Positions 1-11,990 of a DNA stretch of 64,000 nucleotides are shown here, in pieces; the first letter of the stretch is position 1; every line of letters starts with the position of its first letter. The stretch lies in assembly GCA_032164245.1 (NCBI GenBank), contig JAVMKO010000003.1, positions 30,131,390-30,195,389 on the forward strand, in the 5' to 3' direction. Source of the DNA: Sternotherus odoratus. Lineage: Eukaryota > Chordata > Testudines > Kinosternidae. The translations under genes and the position numbers were made by a program. The notes beneath the pieces were generated by a model. That model was given only the letters and a program-made list of their open reading frames with translations. It did no database searches and was not told the DNA's origin.

Positions 1-1332
1 TGGTTCCCCACTTTTCTACCAGCCTATAGAACAATGGCCTTAGCAGACCATCCAAAGTTTGCACTAAAAAATAGTTTAAGAACTATGTTCAAATCCTCCA
101 TTGATTTTGTGTGGGAAGACAAGGCATTACCTATCCAGACAGATCACTAGCAAAGTAATATCATTTTTCCCTATAACTTCTGCAAGAAAGATTATTTGTC
201 TCTAACATCAGGAGATTTGCAACAACTAATTTATGTAATGCTGAAGTTCTAAATCTATAAAGCTTGAAGGTGGGTGAGTTACTTACGATATTTCACATAT
301 CCAGTACTGCAAAAGGCCTCAACTAAAATGAGAGGATTTTAACAACTCTCAGATGATCAAAGCCAAACAATTATATTTATATACATAAATATGAATATTT
401 ATATGTATATTTGATCCTGTCTTGGTCTACAGTGATCACCATGTAAATTCCCTTAACAAAAGGATGAGACAACACTGCTAGACCCTTGGTATTTGGAGAA
501 TTTGAACTCCAGCTGTTGTTCGCACCCAAACATTCCCTACACTCTCAAATCCCAGTTATCACAGGGATGATTAACCCAATGCCATAGAATGGCCGTAAAA
601 TAGAACATGAACTATTCTTATCAGCATGCTCTTCACCCAAAACACCAACAAACATAGATGCAGAAATCAAAATCCAAATAATGGCTGCAAGTGTAACCCT
701 TCTGCCAGGTGCACTCAACAACAAGGGCTGGGTTCAATGCAAAACAGAACTAGGGTGGGTGTGTGGGTGGGTGTGTGGGGTGGAAATCAAGCAATACCAC
801 TACTGTTGTACTGTCTCTGCAACTGGCTCACAACTGCTGCTGTTAACTCTGCTGATGCTGACCGCCAGCGCCACTCACTGCCACTGCTTTCTGGTCACTG
901 TGATGGTTTCATCACTTAACACAGCTCTTGGAGATTTCAGTGGATATCGGAGAAGCTCACTACTAGTGCAGTCTCTGTATTGTCTTTCACAGCAGCCCTG
1001 TCCGCACGTCAAGTCTAAGGCAACCTCTAGACCTGCTCATCAGTGACATCAGTGATCTAATAATCACCAAACAGAAATAAGGCCTTTCAATTGAGTCTAA
1101 ATAGCTCTATCACTTGAGAGAAAAGAATCAAATGGTGCCTTAGACTATTTCAGCAAACTCCACACTGCCATATAGAAATCTTTCCTCTCCTCTCTTCTCC
1201 TCTCCTCTCCTCTCATTTTCACTGGGATTTGGCATCCCTACCCACTGCTTAGCAAGCAGGGTTTAGTTTAGGTTGACACCCTCAATCAGAGCAGGCTACA
1301 TTCTGTTCTGCAGCCCTTTACTTATACAGTAA
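1..1332. other. Non-coding sequence, no gene recognised
   Basis: Two overlapping open frames at 626-1046 run through GT-, CA- and CTG-rich sequence and show no domain or splice context, so I do not call them genes. The only clear structure is the CT-rich microsatellite near 1183. Confidence 0.6.
1183..1215. repeat. (TCTCC)n / CT-rich microsatellite
   Basis: Short tandem run built from TCTCC and TCTTC units on the plus strand. Low-complexity sequence with no coding role visible. Confidence 0.8.
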
Positions 1333-1608
1333 GGGCTGGTCTTCACTAGGAGTGGGGATTGGCTGAAGATACGCAACTTCAGCTACGTTAATAACGTAGC
1401 TGAAGTTGGCGTATGTACAGCCAACTTACCTGCCGTCCTCATGGCGGGGCAGTCAGCTGCGCGCTCCCCCGTCGACTCCAGCTTGCGCCTTGTGTCAAGC
1501 TGGAGTCGACGGGGGGGCCGCGGGCGATCGATTTCTCACATCTTAACCAGACGAAAGAAACTGATCGCTAAAAGGGTGATGGCTACCCGCCGTAGTGAAG
1601 ACGTACCC
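1333..1608 (+). mobile_element. Harbinger-type MITE, copy A
   Basis: The left end reads GGGCTGGTCTTCACTA and the right end, read inward on the minus strand, reads GGGTACGTCTTCACTA. These match the ends of the full-length Harbinger element at 15819-20480. Inside lie three hairpin-forming palindromes in a row: arms with CAACTTCAGCTACG and CGTAGCTGAAGTTG near 1374-1412, a long pair CCCGTCGACTCCAGCTTG / CAAGCTGGAGTCGACGGG near 1467-1515, and a weaker pair around GCGATCGATTTCTC near 1525-1575. No open frame. The 3 bp flanks (TAA left, AGA right) do not match, so the target duplication has decayed or the right edge has shifted. Confidence 0.85.
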
Positions 1609-1612
1609 AGAG

Positions 1613-2758
1613 AATAACAACATTCCATTACTAAAGTGATTTATAGCCTAAAACCAGCTAAAATTGATCACTTTGGCAAAGCAGCTCCATCTGCTGAATA
1701 CCTAGGCTGAGCATGTGTTTCTATGCAAATACAGTCTGCTCCTAAAGTCTTTTCCCCCAATTCATCACTAGATGTCAGGGGAGAGCTCATTCAGACCCTG
1801 CTTACACAAGTTTAGGGTTACCAGCTTCTTAGAGAAAATAATGAACCAGCTGCCTAACCTAGTGTTATAATTCCCCAAGCTCATTGTTCTAAACAACCTC
1901 AACTTAGTTTGCAGTGTTCTTGTAGCCATGTTGGTCTCAGGATATGAGACAGTCAAGGTAGGTGAGGTAACATCTTTTATTGAACCTGCTTCTGTTGGTG
2001 GAAGGTATCACTCCATTTCTGATCTTGTTGTTCTCAGAGGAAAATTACATAACACCTTCAAAAGGTGAGGGTGAGATTCATAACTCTGGAAGACATCAAA
2101 ATCCATAGACTTGACTGAGACACTGGTTTTACAGCTCATTACAACAATTTGTAACACCCCACACTGCCATCTACCCTTAATTGCTCACTTTGAACCCTTT
2201 ATGCGTAACAATCTAATCCCATATTGCTTTCTTTATTTCAAGTGACTGCCTTCAACATGTGTTATCGCTACTGTTTAACAATCTGTCCCAACTTACTTGC
2301 AAACACAGTTTCCTTCCCCAGATCCGAAGGAGAGTGTACCTCAAAAACTTGTATCTTGCACTGACAGAGGTTGATCTCATAAAAGATATTACCTCATCTT
2401 TCTTGTCAATCTCGCCATCAACATGTCTTGACACAAAGCCACCACCTCTCTCTGAACTGACCAAGAAGATCAATGTTCAGATTATGGCAAATACAGCATG
2501 TAGCCTATGTGACTAGATTGCCAATCGTTAAAAATCAACTGAGAGTCCATCAGGACAAAAAGTTCTTGCAGGATTACACTGCTATGGTGAAAGAAAAAGA
2601 GAAACTTCTTTTCTTCTGTCAGAACAGCTACAAAAGTCACAATAGACGCTGCTAATCAATCTGGACTGTACAATCCACAATTTGTCCCATTTTGGGATCA
2701 CCTGGGGAGGCAATGAGATGACCGGGACTTCACTGCTCGGATACTGCATCTTGGGCTC
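1613..2758. other. Non-coding sequence with one dispersed repeat
   Basis: Apart from the repeat at 1912-2020, nothing here is recognisable. The short open frames at 2252-2655 overlap each other on both strands and have no family signature. Confidence 0.5.
1912..2020 (+). repeat. Dispersed repeat (GAGGTAAYATCTTTT family), copy 1
   Basis: Contains TGTAGCCATGTTGGTCTC followed by GGTGAGGTAACATCTTTTAT and a CTTCTGTTGGTG block. The same ordered blocks recur at 41326-41458, so this is an interspersed repeat. I recognise it as common in sauropsid genomes but cannot assign a class with certainty. Confidence 0.6.
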
Positions 2759-3013
2759 CAAGGGTTTGTCTACACTGGCAAGTTTCTGCGCCACAAGTTA
2801 TACCACTTTTATTAAAACGCTGAAATTAAACCACTATTGCATGTCCACACTGTGCTCCTTGTGACACTCAAGTGCATCCACATTAGCAGCTCTTGCAATA
2901 GCAAACACAGCAGTGCAGTGCAATGTGGATAGCTATCCCACTATGCAACTGGCCATAGGGTGCTTTGGGAAGGGTTTGTAATGCCCCATGGGGCACATAC
3001 AGTGTCACATGAT

Positions 3014-3182
3014 CAGGGCCGGCGCTACCCATTAGACGACCTAGGCAGTTGCCTAGGGTGGCAGCAATTGGGAGCTGGTGAATTGGTGGACTCGGTGGTA
3101 ATTGGGCGGCAGCGTCTCGCCAGTAGAGAATGTTTTTTCGGTTCGCCGCCTAAGGCGGCAAAAAAATCTGGCACCAGTCCTG
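3014..3182. mobile_element. hAT-type MITE nested in the 1.15 kb element
   Basis: A 169 bp insert bounded by perfect 8 bp direct repeats CACATGAT at 3006-3013 and 3183-3190, the hAT target-duplication length. Its ends are imperfect inverted repeats beginning CAGGGCCGGCGC (left) and CAGGACTGGTGC (right, read inward). No coding capacity. Confidence 0.88.
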
Positions 3183-3281
3183 CACATGATGCAGGTTTCC
3201 CAATCACATTGTTCCATAGGCATCTTACTACATTACCAGCTGCTTTTCAACTGAAGTGTGTGGGGGAAGGGGGCGGGGGAA

Positions 3282-3309
3282 GTGTGTGATAGTGTGTGTG
3301 TGTGTGTAT
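3282..3309. repeat. (GT)n microsatellite
   Basis: Short interrupted GT run on the plus strand inside the 1.15 kb TIR element. Nearby open frames at 3228-3663 on both strands are translations of this GT/GA-rich sequence. Confidence 0.8.
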
Positions 3310-3915
3310 GGAGTGGGGGGAGAGAGATAGTGTATTTTGGGGGACAGAGAGTGTGTCAGCATGTTGTCTTTTAAGTTCACACAGCGGCAGGAAACAACCA
3401 GTCCTGAGGCAGGGGAAGGGGAAAACCCCGACATCAGTCCCTGCCTCCTTCCCTGGGGTCTCTGCACAGCCATCTCTCTCACTTGCTCTCTCACACCCAC
3501 ACCCACACACACCTGCCTCTGTGTTCAACAGCACAAACATTCCACATTAATGATTTGCTTTGTGTCCCGGAGCAGATCAGCACAGCTCGGAAGGGCTGTC
3601 AGAAGCAGTGCTTTTAAAGGGGAGGGACGCATGTCTCCAAGGCAGCTGAGTTCAAAACAATGAGCAGAGTGGTCACTTGAGACATTATGGGACAGCTCAA
3701 GAGGCCAATTACAGTGCAGAAACGAATCAAGTAGCTACGCTGGCAATAGAGTGCTGGAACCTCTGCGCAAATAGCCGTACGACTCTCATCGAGGTGGATT
3801 TTTTACAGTGCTACAACTAAGGAGTTTCTCCACACAAAGTGGCTTGTACGTCAGCAGTTTGAGCGCAAAAAGCTGCTTTGCTGCACAAAAACTTGCCAGT
3901 GTAGACAAGCCCCAA

Positions 3916-6143
3916 ATAGAACAATTCAACGTTCTTTTTTTTCCTTGCAGAGTTATTGGGGAGTAGTAAGGGGTTGAGAACTGGTCAGTGTGTTCCAAAC
4001 AACTTAAACTGCTACCTTCAAAATCCTCCTGGCCTTCAAAATCCACACACTCAGATGAATGATTCATTAAGGGAAAGGAGTATATTATCGCCTCTTCAGT
4101 GGCTAAATAAAATTATTTATCTTTATTACATATTGAAAACTTCTAAGAACGCTTCCTGTACAGAGACACCTTTATACATAAAACAATAGTCCCGATATTG
4201 TTATAAAAATAAGCAAGTCTCATTGGCCATTGACTAGTGCCGTTATGGGTTTTTTTAAGGGATATTATAGTGTTGCCATTGAAGCAGCATTTTCTTCCCA
4301 AATTTTTATACTTTTTTTTTAACCAATTCCATGTTATCCAAACTGTTATTGATGCTAAAATGCATGCTATCCACATTCTCCTGTAGACAAAGCTGAGACT
4401 GGATGAGTCATTCTTATGATTCATCACTGCTCATTATTTGCACACGATGCTATAGTGGATACCGGATGAATTAATGAAAGCAGGTGGAGTTCTTGCCCTG
4501 CTCCCACAGAGTCTACATGCTGTCTTTAGTCCAAAATGTATCCCCTTCCTTGGGTTGGATTGAATGGTAATGGAAACATCAATAAAAAGTGTAAAAGCTT
4601 TTCTCCCAAGCTCGGCTGTTCTATCTGACCAAAGAGCCACTTCCTTCTTCCTTTCTATTCAGCATAGAGATAGTAAGCCATCTGCAGCAATGAGATGGCA
4701 GGAATTAATTGCCATTTTCTCAGGGCTAGGGCATAGGCAGCCAGCCTGGTGGCTAGAGCCAGAGCCAGACATCAGGAATTGGAGTCATTTGTCGATTCAG
4801 GGTCAGGAACCAAAAATAGCCCAGTCTATAGGTGTGTGGACCACAGAGGCTCAAGGCTTACCGTTTCTGCTGCCAAAGGTGTTAGGTGGCAGTATGGAGA
4901 AAGTTGCTACCCAGGGAATCTGCAAACTCAGGTGCTAGATGTACACATTTTCCCACAGAGTTCTAACATCTGTTAGCAGGCGGAACATTAAAGAGTCATG
5001 CCGCCCTGTTATATACTGGCACCAAGAGCAATGCTTTTCCTGGGAATTTGGTCCATTCATGCAGCAAGAAATACTAGAAGCACTGAAGTATATCCAAGCC
5101 GCCACATGCAACTCAGATGTGGGTCCTTTCAGGGACACTAAGGAGTACCTGGGACCACTACTAGCAGCAGCAGAAATTGTATCATTGTCTTCTACCACTA
5201 CTGAGAAGAGCAAGGAAAAGTGAGCTCCACTCCCCTAACCTCTTTCATGGCTATATAAAAGTCTGCCCAGAGTTTGGGTCTGGATCCTGCACAACAAAAA
5301 CTCTCTCCGTGAATAAGTAGCTGGAGAAGGGGACTGAGTTTTGGCTCGACTCACATACTCCTCCAAGTATAAGCTACAGCCTGGAAAGAGGGGTTGCCTC
5401 TCCAGGGCAAGAAGGGCAGGTGGATTTGTCACTTGCTGCACCACCCCATAATCAGGGCTGAGCCTAAAGTAGTAGTCTACCCCAGAGATTGCTAATTTTG
5501 TCTTGAGAAAGGCAATCCGACACTCCCCATAAAGCACACTGCTATCTGACTGGCACTGCAAGAAGCCACCACTTGATGCAATGGACCTGGACAACTACAA
5601 CCAAGTTTCTTAGTATGGTAATAAAAGAGCTTGCCAACTATTGCCTCCAGTGACACTTGTCCACTTGGATAGAGTTGAGTGAGTTGAGAGTAATGGATCT
5701 CTCGGTTTGTTAACAAATTTGAAAAGTTCAGAAGGGGGGAGAGAAAGGTGGAAATATCATTTTGGGTCTGACTAAAACTAAAGTTTTCAAAAGTTTCTGA
5801 AAATTGAAAATAAATTAATAATAAATATTATTATTTCAGGTAAAATGAAGCATTTCATCTTGCCAAAATTAAAATTTTATTTCAACTTTGATCATTTTAA
5901 AATATTTTTGCATTTTTAACATATAATTAAATTAAATATTGAAACAAAAAGTCATGTCAAATGAAAATAATCTATATGTTGAATTTAGAAAATGTCAAAA
6001 TGCATTTTTCTGGCTCCTGATTGTTCTTTTTTTTCCAAAAATGAACAATTCTGTGAAACCAATGTAAATTTAGAAACATTGAAGTAATTAAATATCCATT
6101 TTTCACTGAAAAGAAGTTGCAGCCCCAAATTTTTGTCCCACTC
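3916..6143. other. Non-coding sequence, partly AT-rich
   Basis: Two open frames follow each other on the plus strand at 4564-4938 and 4939-5223 (124 and 94 residues). I see no known domain, splice frame or codon signal in them and do not call a gene. From about 5770 to 6110 the sequence is very AT-rich with repeated AAAATTTT-like words and resembles an old decayed repeat. A similar AT-rich stretch lies at about 21290-21530. Confidence 0.45.
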
Positions 6144-6146
6144 TAA

Positions 6147-6445
6147 GGGCTTGTCTTCGCTAGGCTAGGGAGGGGTCGATCTTTTGGCAAACGATTTATC
6201 GTTTCATCAAGACGTGATAAATCGATCACCAGCAGCTCCCCCGTCAACTCCGGAACTCCATCTTGCCAAAAGGTGCAAGCTGGAGTCAACCGGGTAGCAT
6301 GCCGCCGACTGCCACCACCGTGAGGACGGCAGGTAAGTCGGCTGGAGATACACAGACTTCAGCTACGTGATTCATGTAGCTGAAGTTGCGTATCTGTAGT
6401 CGATCCCCTCCCTCTCCCCCCTCCCCCCGTAGTGAAGACCAGCCT
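6147..6445 (-). mobile_element. Harbinger-type MITE, copy B (inverted)
   Basis: Ends are GGGCTTGTCTTCGCTA (left) and AGGCTGGTCTTCACTA (right, read inward). TAA sits on both sides, at 6144-6146 and 6446-6448. Compared with copies A, C and D the interior is reversed: the ACTTCAGCTACG palindrome lies near the right end, about 6350-6395. The second and third palindromes are also present but more degraded. Confidence 0.88.
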
Positions 6446-6448
6446 TAA

Positions 6449-8720
6449 GCATGAACACTCTTCACCTAGAGCTTTATCAGCAGCTGGCCAATACTTGGGA
6501 ACTCACATCCAAAGTAGATAGGTGAATGGCCACAAATATTAATAATTTCTGAATAACAAATCTCACTTTAACCTAACTCTCTGGTCATTACCAGAGTAAT
6601 GACACCAATGTGATGAAAAAGGAGAAGGAAGAAATATCTGCATTGAGGGAAAGAGGAAAACACCTAGACTACATTGGCTATTATAAAATGGATTTAATAT
6701 CATTTTGTTAGGCACTCTGATAAAGTGATGAGAATAATAAAATGCAAAAGATTAGAGAGAGAGAGAGAAGAATGAGATAGATAGTATCTATCTAATCAAA
6801 TGTAAAGGTACAAGATGGCCACAAAAATATGGGAGATCTATGGGAGTGTATAGTTCAATACCAGGAATATTGCATTATATCAGGTGAATAAAACTACAAA
6901 ATCAGAGACAATTATTAGTAAGTGTGAGATGCACAAAAAGTAACAAAATGTGCCACATAGACTAAGCTACTTAACCTGTCCTATGTCATGTAGGCAGACT
7001 CAGGATTTTGGAGGAACTTTTCTTCCTGACTTTTTGAGATGAATCAGCTAGCTGAAAGGCAACCTTCCTCTCTGAGATACCAAGTGAAAATGGCTTATGA
7101 TAAACCAGGTTAATTCTCCTGATAGATTCAACCAATGAAGGACACAGGAGAAATACCATGTGACTCCAGCAAGTAACTTATCCCAAGAAAGCCAGCAAAA
7201 ATTATACCATGAACACCAAACCTTGTAGATATCCATGAACACAAATCAAACTGGAATGAACCACTGTTAGATCACAGATTAGTTCAAATTTGAACTCAGT
7301 GGAACAATTTGAACAACTCTAATCCACATCAAGCCAGTTCAGTAAACATAACATTTACAGTTAGGAGGATTTTTTTTTTTATGAGCAGCAGCTGCATGAA
7401 ATCTGGGGGGCAGAATGACTGAAGATTACTTGGAGAGCATGAAACTGTGGGGTAAGTTAGGACATAAAATGAAATGGAAAGGCTCGGAGGGAAACAGAGG
7501 TGGAAGGGGAAATAAAACAATGGGATTTGGTGGAATTAATTAATTCTTTTTCTCTAAGTGCAAAAATTACTTATGCCAATCAACCCAAGAAATTCAGTCA
7601 CTCGGGGGCACTCTGTGGGCATGCTCAGAAGGGTCTACCAGACAGAATCCCAAATCATCTCATTGCAGATTGTGGTAATCAGGAAAAGCAGAACATGGAC
7701 TCCATGCTGTGGAGGAGGTAGATCACACAACTCTTAATAAATTCTATGCCTGCCAAAGTGGGTCTATTTTTAAAACCTTATCTTCTAAATTGTAGAAGTG
7801 CAGCTGTGGAGCCTATTTTTGCATAATAAGGACCTTAAAGATAGCAACCAGAGCAGAACTTACAATGGCTATTTTTAAAAAGTAACTCTCCCCTCCCTGA
7901 TCTAATATGTGTTTAAAAAACAAATTTAAAAAACCAGTTACTTGAAACCTTGGTAAGCTGATTCTGACAGCATGTTTCATCAGTTTCAAACAGTTTGCAT
8001 AAGCTAGAGCTGTCTGTCAAAGGGACTTAACTAGTGTGAGAAAGCAATAGTCATCATGAGTAAGGGATTTAGAATAGACCTAAGTTGCAATATATTTATT
8101 ACGATGTAGATGTATATGAACCACAACTATTCTACTTATTGCACAGAAATCTGTATTCAGCAACATACACAATCTGAAAAAAATGTGGACCAGTCTGACG
8201 GCCCTATCCAAAGCCCATTGAAGTTAGTGGGGATCTCTCTATTCAGTAGGCTTTGAATCGGGTCCTGTGCAACACACTGTTTAGTGCCTTATCTCCCACC
8301 AAAGCATTTGAGATCAGCTGGGTTGGATCTCTTGACTTTTCCATATTACAACTTTGTGAGCACAGTGGGGGATAGATCCTTTTCCATTTAGGAGCACTGT
8401 GGAAATGTAAAGCTTTATTAAAATGAAGTAATAAGTGTTGCCAGTAGCTAGTAAGAGAATCTACAGGAAAGAAAAATAGTAACTAATCAAATAATATAAT
8501 AAAAATCATAGCCAAATTAAAGGTATAAACCAAATCAAGTGTTGTTTCATGGTTGAAAGTAAGCAAAATTGAAATGTAGTTTTCTATTGAGACAGTAATA
8601 GTTCTGTTGTACCTTCTTACTGTAAAAGATAAGAACTCCTCAAGATGACAACATGCTTTTAACTTTGTTCTGCCAGGATTTTACAGCTGAATGAAAAGGT
8701 AACTTCAGAACACTTTAAGA
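6449..8720. other. Non-coding sequence, no gene recognised
   Basis: A short (GA)n run lies at 6754-6769. No domain, repeat family or RNA gene is visible in the rest. Confidence 0.5.
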
Positions 8721-8932
8721 GGAACTGTGGTCCAGTGGATAAAGCACTGGATTAAAAGTCCAGAGAGTGGGGTTATATTCTTGGTTCTGTCACTGACCTG
8801 AGCAAATCGTTTTCCCTCTCTGAGCCTCACTTTTCCTTCTTGCTTTTTGTCTGCCTTCTCATGTTAGATTAGTAACAGCATCTAGGACAATGAGCCCCTG
8901 GGCTCAGCGAGGGCTACTGTAATACCCATAGT
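8721..8932 (+). repeat. MIR/CORE-type tRNA-derived SINE
   Basis: The head resembles a tRNA-derived Pol III promoter: GTGGTCCAGTGGATAAAGCA supplies an A-box-like segment and GGGGTTATATTC a B-box-like segment about 35 bp on. The body (GAGCAAATCGTTTTCCCTCT, CTGAGCCTCA) matches the conserved core of amniote MIR/CORE-SINEs. The tail CAGCATCTAGGACAATGAG then CTACTGTAATAC matches the usual 3' end. Diverged, so an old copy. Family assignment is from memory. Confidence 0.75.
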
Positions 8933-10019
8933 CAGGAATATTCTCTGTCATTTATTTTCATTTGTTGGTAAATGCTGTCGTCATGAGAAAATCTAGATGG
9001 TTTTATTGTTGCTGATTGTCAAATGTTATGGATTTTAAATATTGTCAGGCTGCCCAAAGCATTCTGCGCATGCCCTCACAATTCATTTTCATCCATTATA
9101 AAATAAACAAAACTTGATTTTATTTGACTTTTAACTAATTTGAAGTTAAGAATCTAATCCTGCCTTTCAGCTAGGAACACTGTGTGAACATTATTTCTTG
9201 GAGGTTTTGAGACATCTGGGTGGATTTTCCCTTTTCTGATCTGGAATTCTGAATGCACTTCTGGCAACTTTAATGTTATAAGGTCTGTATGGGTAGTTTA
9301 GATTGTCTAGACATTCTTGGCACTGAACTGAAGATTTATCACATGATTTAATAATTCTGTTCAAGACCATGTAAACTTAAATCTGGTTGGAGTCTTAGAC
9401 CTTTGAAGTTGGCTGACCTGGAGAGAAGAATCTCCCCAGGAATTAGGTGAGAGTAGAAGATATGCATTCCCCTACCTTTTGGTTGGAGACTGATATAGTT
9501 AACTTTGCATGAAGTCTTAGTTTATACTATATTGCATTACCTTATAATATTGTTGTAGTTCAGACTGATGTAGTTTACAAGACCAAAGAACTGAGTGATT
9601 TCCTTTAATTCCCAGAACTTTCATGGAGAGGTTGGAGAGGTCGCCATTACTTGAAACTATAGCATAGTTCAAAGGCACATTTTGACTCTGTCTCCTGAAT
9701 GAGCATATTAAAAGAAAAAAATTGTTCTGCTCTTTTATTTTAAAGCAGCCATTTTTTCTTTAAATTACCTCATACGTAGATTATGCATTAGCCATAACAA
9801 TAACACAGAGAATCATCCCCCCTAGATTACCACCAAACAATATAAAAATGTGCAGTGAGACTCAAAAACTTGGATCTCATTTACAATTAATAAAATATAA
9901 ACATACAGACATCAGCATAATTCAGAGCATTTCACTTTTAAAACAGCTAGCACTTTGCACAAATCTCTAGTTCTACAGAACCCATCTTGAATTACTGATT
10001 TACAAAGGCATATGTAGAT
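8933..10019. other. Non-coding sequence, no gene recognised
   Basis: AT-rich single-copy-looking sequence with no open frame, repeat or structure I can name. Confidence 0.5.
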
Positions 10020-10284
10020 AAGAAGTAATTGGCTTGGTTTGCAGCAAGGGAGACTTAGTTTAGATATCAGAAAAACTGTCCAATAGGAGGGTAATTATAC
10101 TCCTGGAATAGGTTACCTAAAGCGGTTGTAGAATCCCCCCTTATTGGTGGTTTTTAAGAGCAGATTAGACAAAAACCTGTACAGGATGATCTAGGTATAC
10201 TTGTTCCTGCCTCAGCACAGGAGGATGGACTAGATGACTTCTTGAGATCCCTTCCATCTCTACATTTCCATGATTCTATGATTC
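10020..10284 (+). mobile_element. CR1 LINE 3' end fragment
   Basis: The sequence follows the conserved end of CR1 reverse transcriptase and its 3' tail: a segment meaning 'lie on one side, G-N-L-P' (CTCCTGGAATAGGTTACCTA), then TTTTTAAGAGCAGATTAGAC, GGATGGACTAGATGACTTC and the terminal ATTCTATGATTC repeat typical of CR1. Strongly 5'-truncated, with internal stops. It belongs to an older, more diverged subfamily than the copy at 38.7 kb. Confidence 0.85.
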
Positions 10285-10289
10285 CTCGG

Positions 10290-11920
10290 GCTTTGTAATA
10301 TATTCAGAGGGTTCTTAGACAAATGTCTAATAATACTAAGGGAATTTTTCTGACAATGACATAGGTCCAAATTGTTCCTTCTGCAATCATGAGTGGGACT
10401 CCACCAGGTACTGCAGAAGCAGGAGGTATCACCATTTCTGTTTCCCCAAAACCCCATAGTAACTCTTTCATTTAGGTGGGGATCTTTGCTGTGGGAGGTC
10501 AGATTCGCTCTTCGCTCACAGGGTTGTGAAACAGACCATATTATCTTGTTCCACAAGTAGGGTCATTCGATGTTAAATCCTCACCCACACCCTCCACCCC
10601 AGTATTGAAATGGATGACACATCACATCTGAGGTGAAAGCAAAACTCAAAAATGTAATGCACTCAAGCCAGAGTTCCAAGGCAACTAACTAGTTTTAAGA
10701 TGATAAATTTGTGAATGGGATCATATGACAAGAGTGCCTGCAGAAGCAATGCACTGGACTCAGAGGCCCCGCATGTCCTGTTAAGTCCGATTTCCTGTGT
10801 CCTCCTTAGTCTTGTGAAGACTCCAGCTCCTGCCTTATTCCACAGGAACAAATTTGATAGAAACACCATGACTGGAACCTGACAGAGTTCCCAGCTCCTT
10901 ATCCCTTTTTCAACAGGGAGGGGATGTCCTGGGCCATACATTTTAAATAATATTCTCCTGCTCCTTTCCCCCCTTCATTTTATAAGTACCAATTTTCTGT
11001 TGAAATGAAAGCAAGAAGAAGGTTTAGATTAGAAAAGGAAGGATAAGTACTATCTGAAGAGTGGGGGTGTGTGGTAGCTGAGTTACCTGGCTATCTGTGT
11101 AATTATACTTGATACTGGGGATTTACAATACTTACTGGGAAGTTTATAAGGGCTACAGGTAATAAATCAATGACAAAATGTCAAAGTCCTTTCCATAAGG
11201 TGCTGTTATAATTCATTTAGTGCCTTGCCTATTAGATCAGCTCAGATCACACAGATGGAATGTTTGAGTTATTTAATTAACCTCAGTATTTTATATCCGA
11301 GAAGCAGATTCTTTCCCCTTGTTTAAGTGGATTTATTTTTCATAGTACAGTGCATAGTCTCTTGTGTCACCAAAGCAAAAAATGGAGGGGGGACCACTCT
11401 TAAGTATTAAAAAGTGTATGGGAAAACTGACTCACAGAATAAAAAGCTACTACAAGATTTAGTTAGTTTCACTCAGGAGGACAGAGCTGTGGGGATCATA
11501 CTTAAGACTAAGTCAGATAAAGAGCAGCAGTGGTTCAGTAGGTAATTTGTATTCAAAATGTTACGTTTGTGGAGTAATACAGGAGACAAAGAGCTCTGAA
11601 TCTTTTTTTTTTTAAAGCAAAGATAGTTGTTCCCCTAAAAGAAAAAAAAAAGTGTGTGGTGGGGGGAAGGAAGGAACAGTGTAGGCAAACTCCATTAAAA
11701 CCAAACTCCATTAAAAAATGCAGCAGCATTATTTATTCTGACTCTACTGAATTGGAGGAACTGTGCCACTCCTTCTTGCAACAAAATTAGACTCACACTT
11801 AGGTCTGACTCCAGATCTTGAAAACTAACCCAGATTCCTTTGTGATATGAGAAGCTGATGAGGCCAGAAGTGAGCATAAAGCTGAAACTACAACAATGGC
11901 AGACACCAAGATTTCATAAA
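10290..11920. other. Non-coding sequence, no gene recognised
   Basis: Minus-strand open frames at 10260-10556 and 10663-10941 lack any family signature; the first overlaps the CR1 tail. Nothing else stands out except short A and T runs near 11600-11650. Confidence 0.45.
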
Positions 11921-11990
11921 TTTTAGGGCCAGAGACTATTATCATCATCTAGTCCACCTTCCTACATAGCATAGTAAAGAAATATTTCCC
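11921..11990 (-). mobile_element. CR1 3' tail remnant
   Basis: TTTTAGGGCCAGAGACTATT followed by ATCATCTAGTCCACCTTCCT is the reverse complement of the CR1 3' terminal region (GACTAGATGAT.. and GGTCCC..CTGGCC). Short and diverged. Confidence 0.65.

Larger units (their letters stand above)
2762..3912. mobile_element. 1.15 kb non-autonomous TIR DNA transposon
   Basis: The two ends are inverted repeats: GGGTTTGTCTACACTGGCAA at 2762 and, inward from 3912, GGGCTTGTCTACACTGGCAA. They match at 27 of the first 30 positions. The flanks carry the same three bases, CAA, at 2759-2761 and 3913-3915, as expected for a 3 bp target duplication of the PIF/Harbinger type. The first bases also resemble the Harbinger ends elsewhere in the window (GGG..TGTCT.CACT). 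There is no transposase frame. The body is interrupted by a nested hAT element at 3014-3182 and holds a GT microsatellite near 3282. Confidence 0.8.

Noticed and set aside
626..1046. Two overlapping open frames of 97 and 121 codons
   Set aside because: They translate GT-, CA- and CTG-rich sequence, have no domain and no splice context.
3228..3663. Open frames on both strands up to 109 codons
   Set aside because: They lie in the GT/GA-rich interior of a TIR transposon and mirror each other on the two strands.
4564..5223. Adjacent plus-strand frames that might be one gene
   Set aside because: No domain, no coding bias I could see, and minus-strand frames of similar length overlap them.
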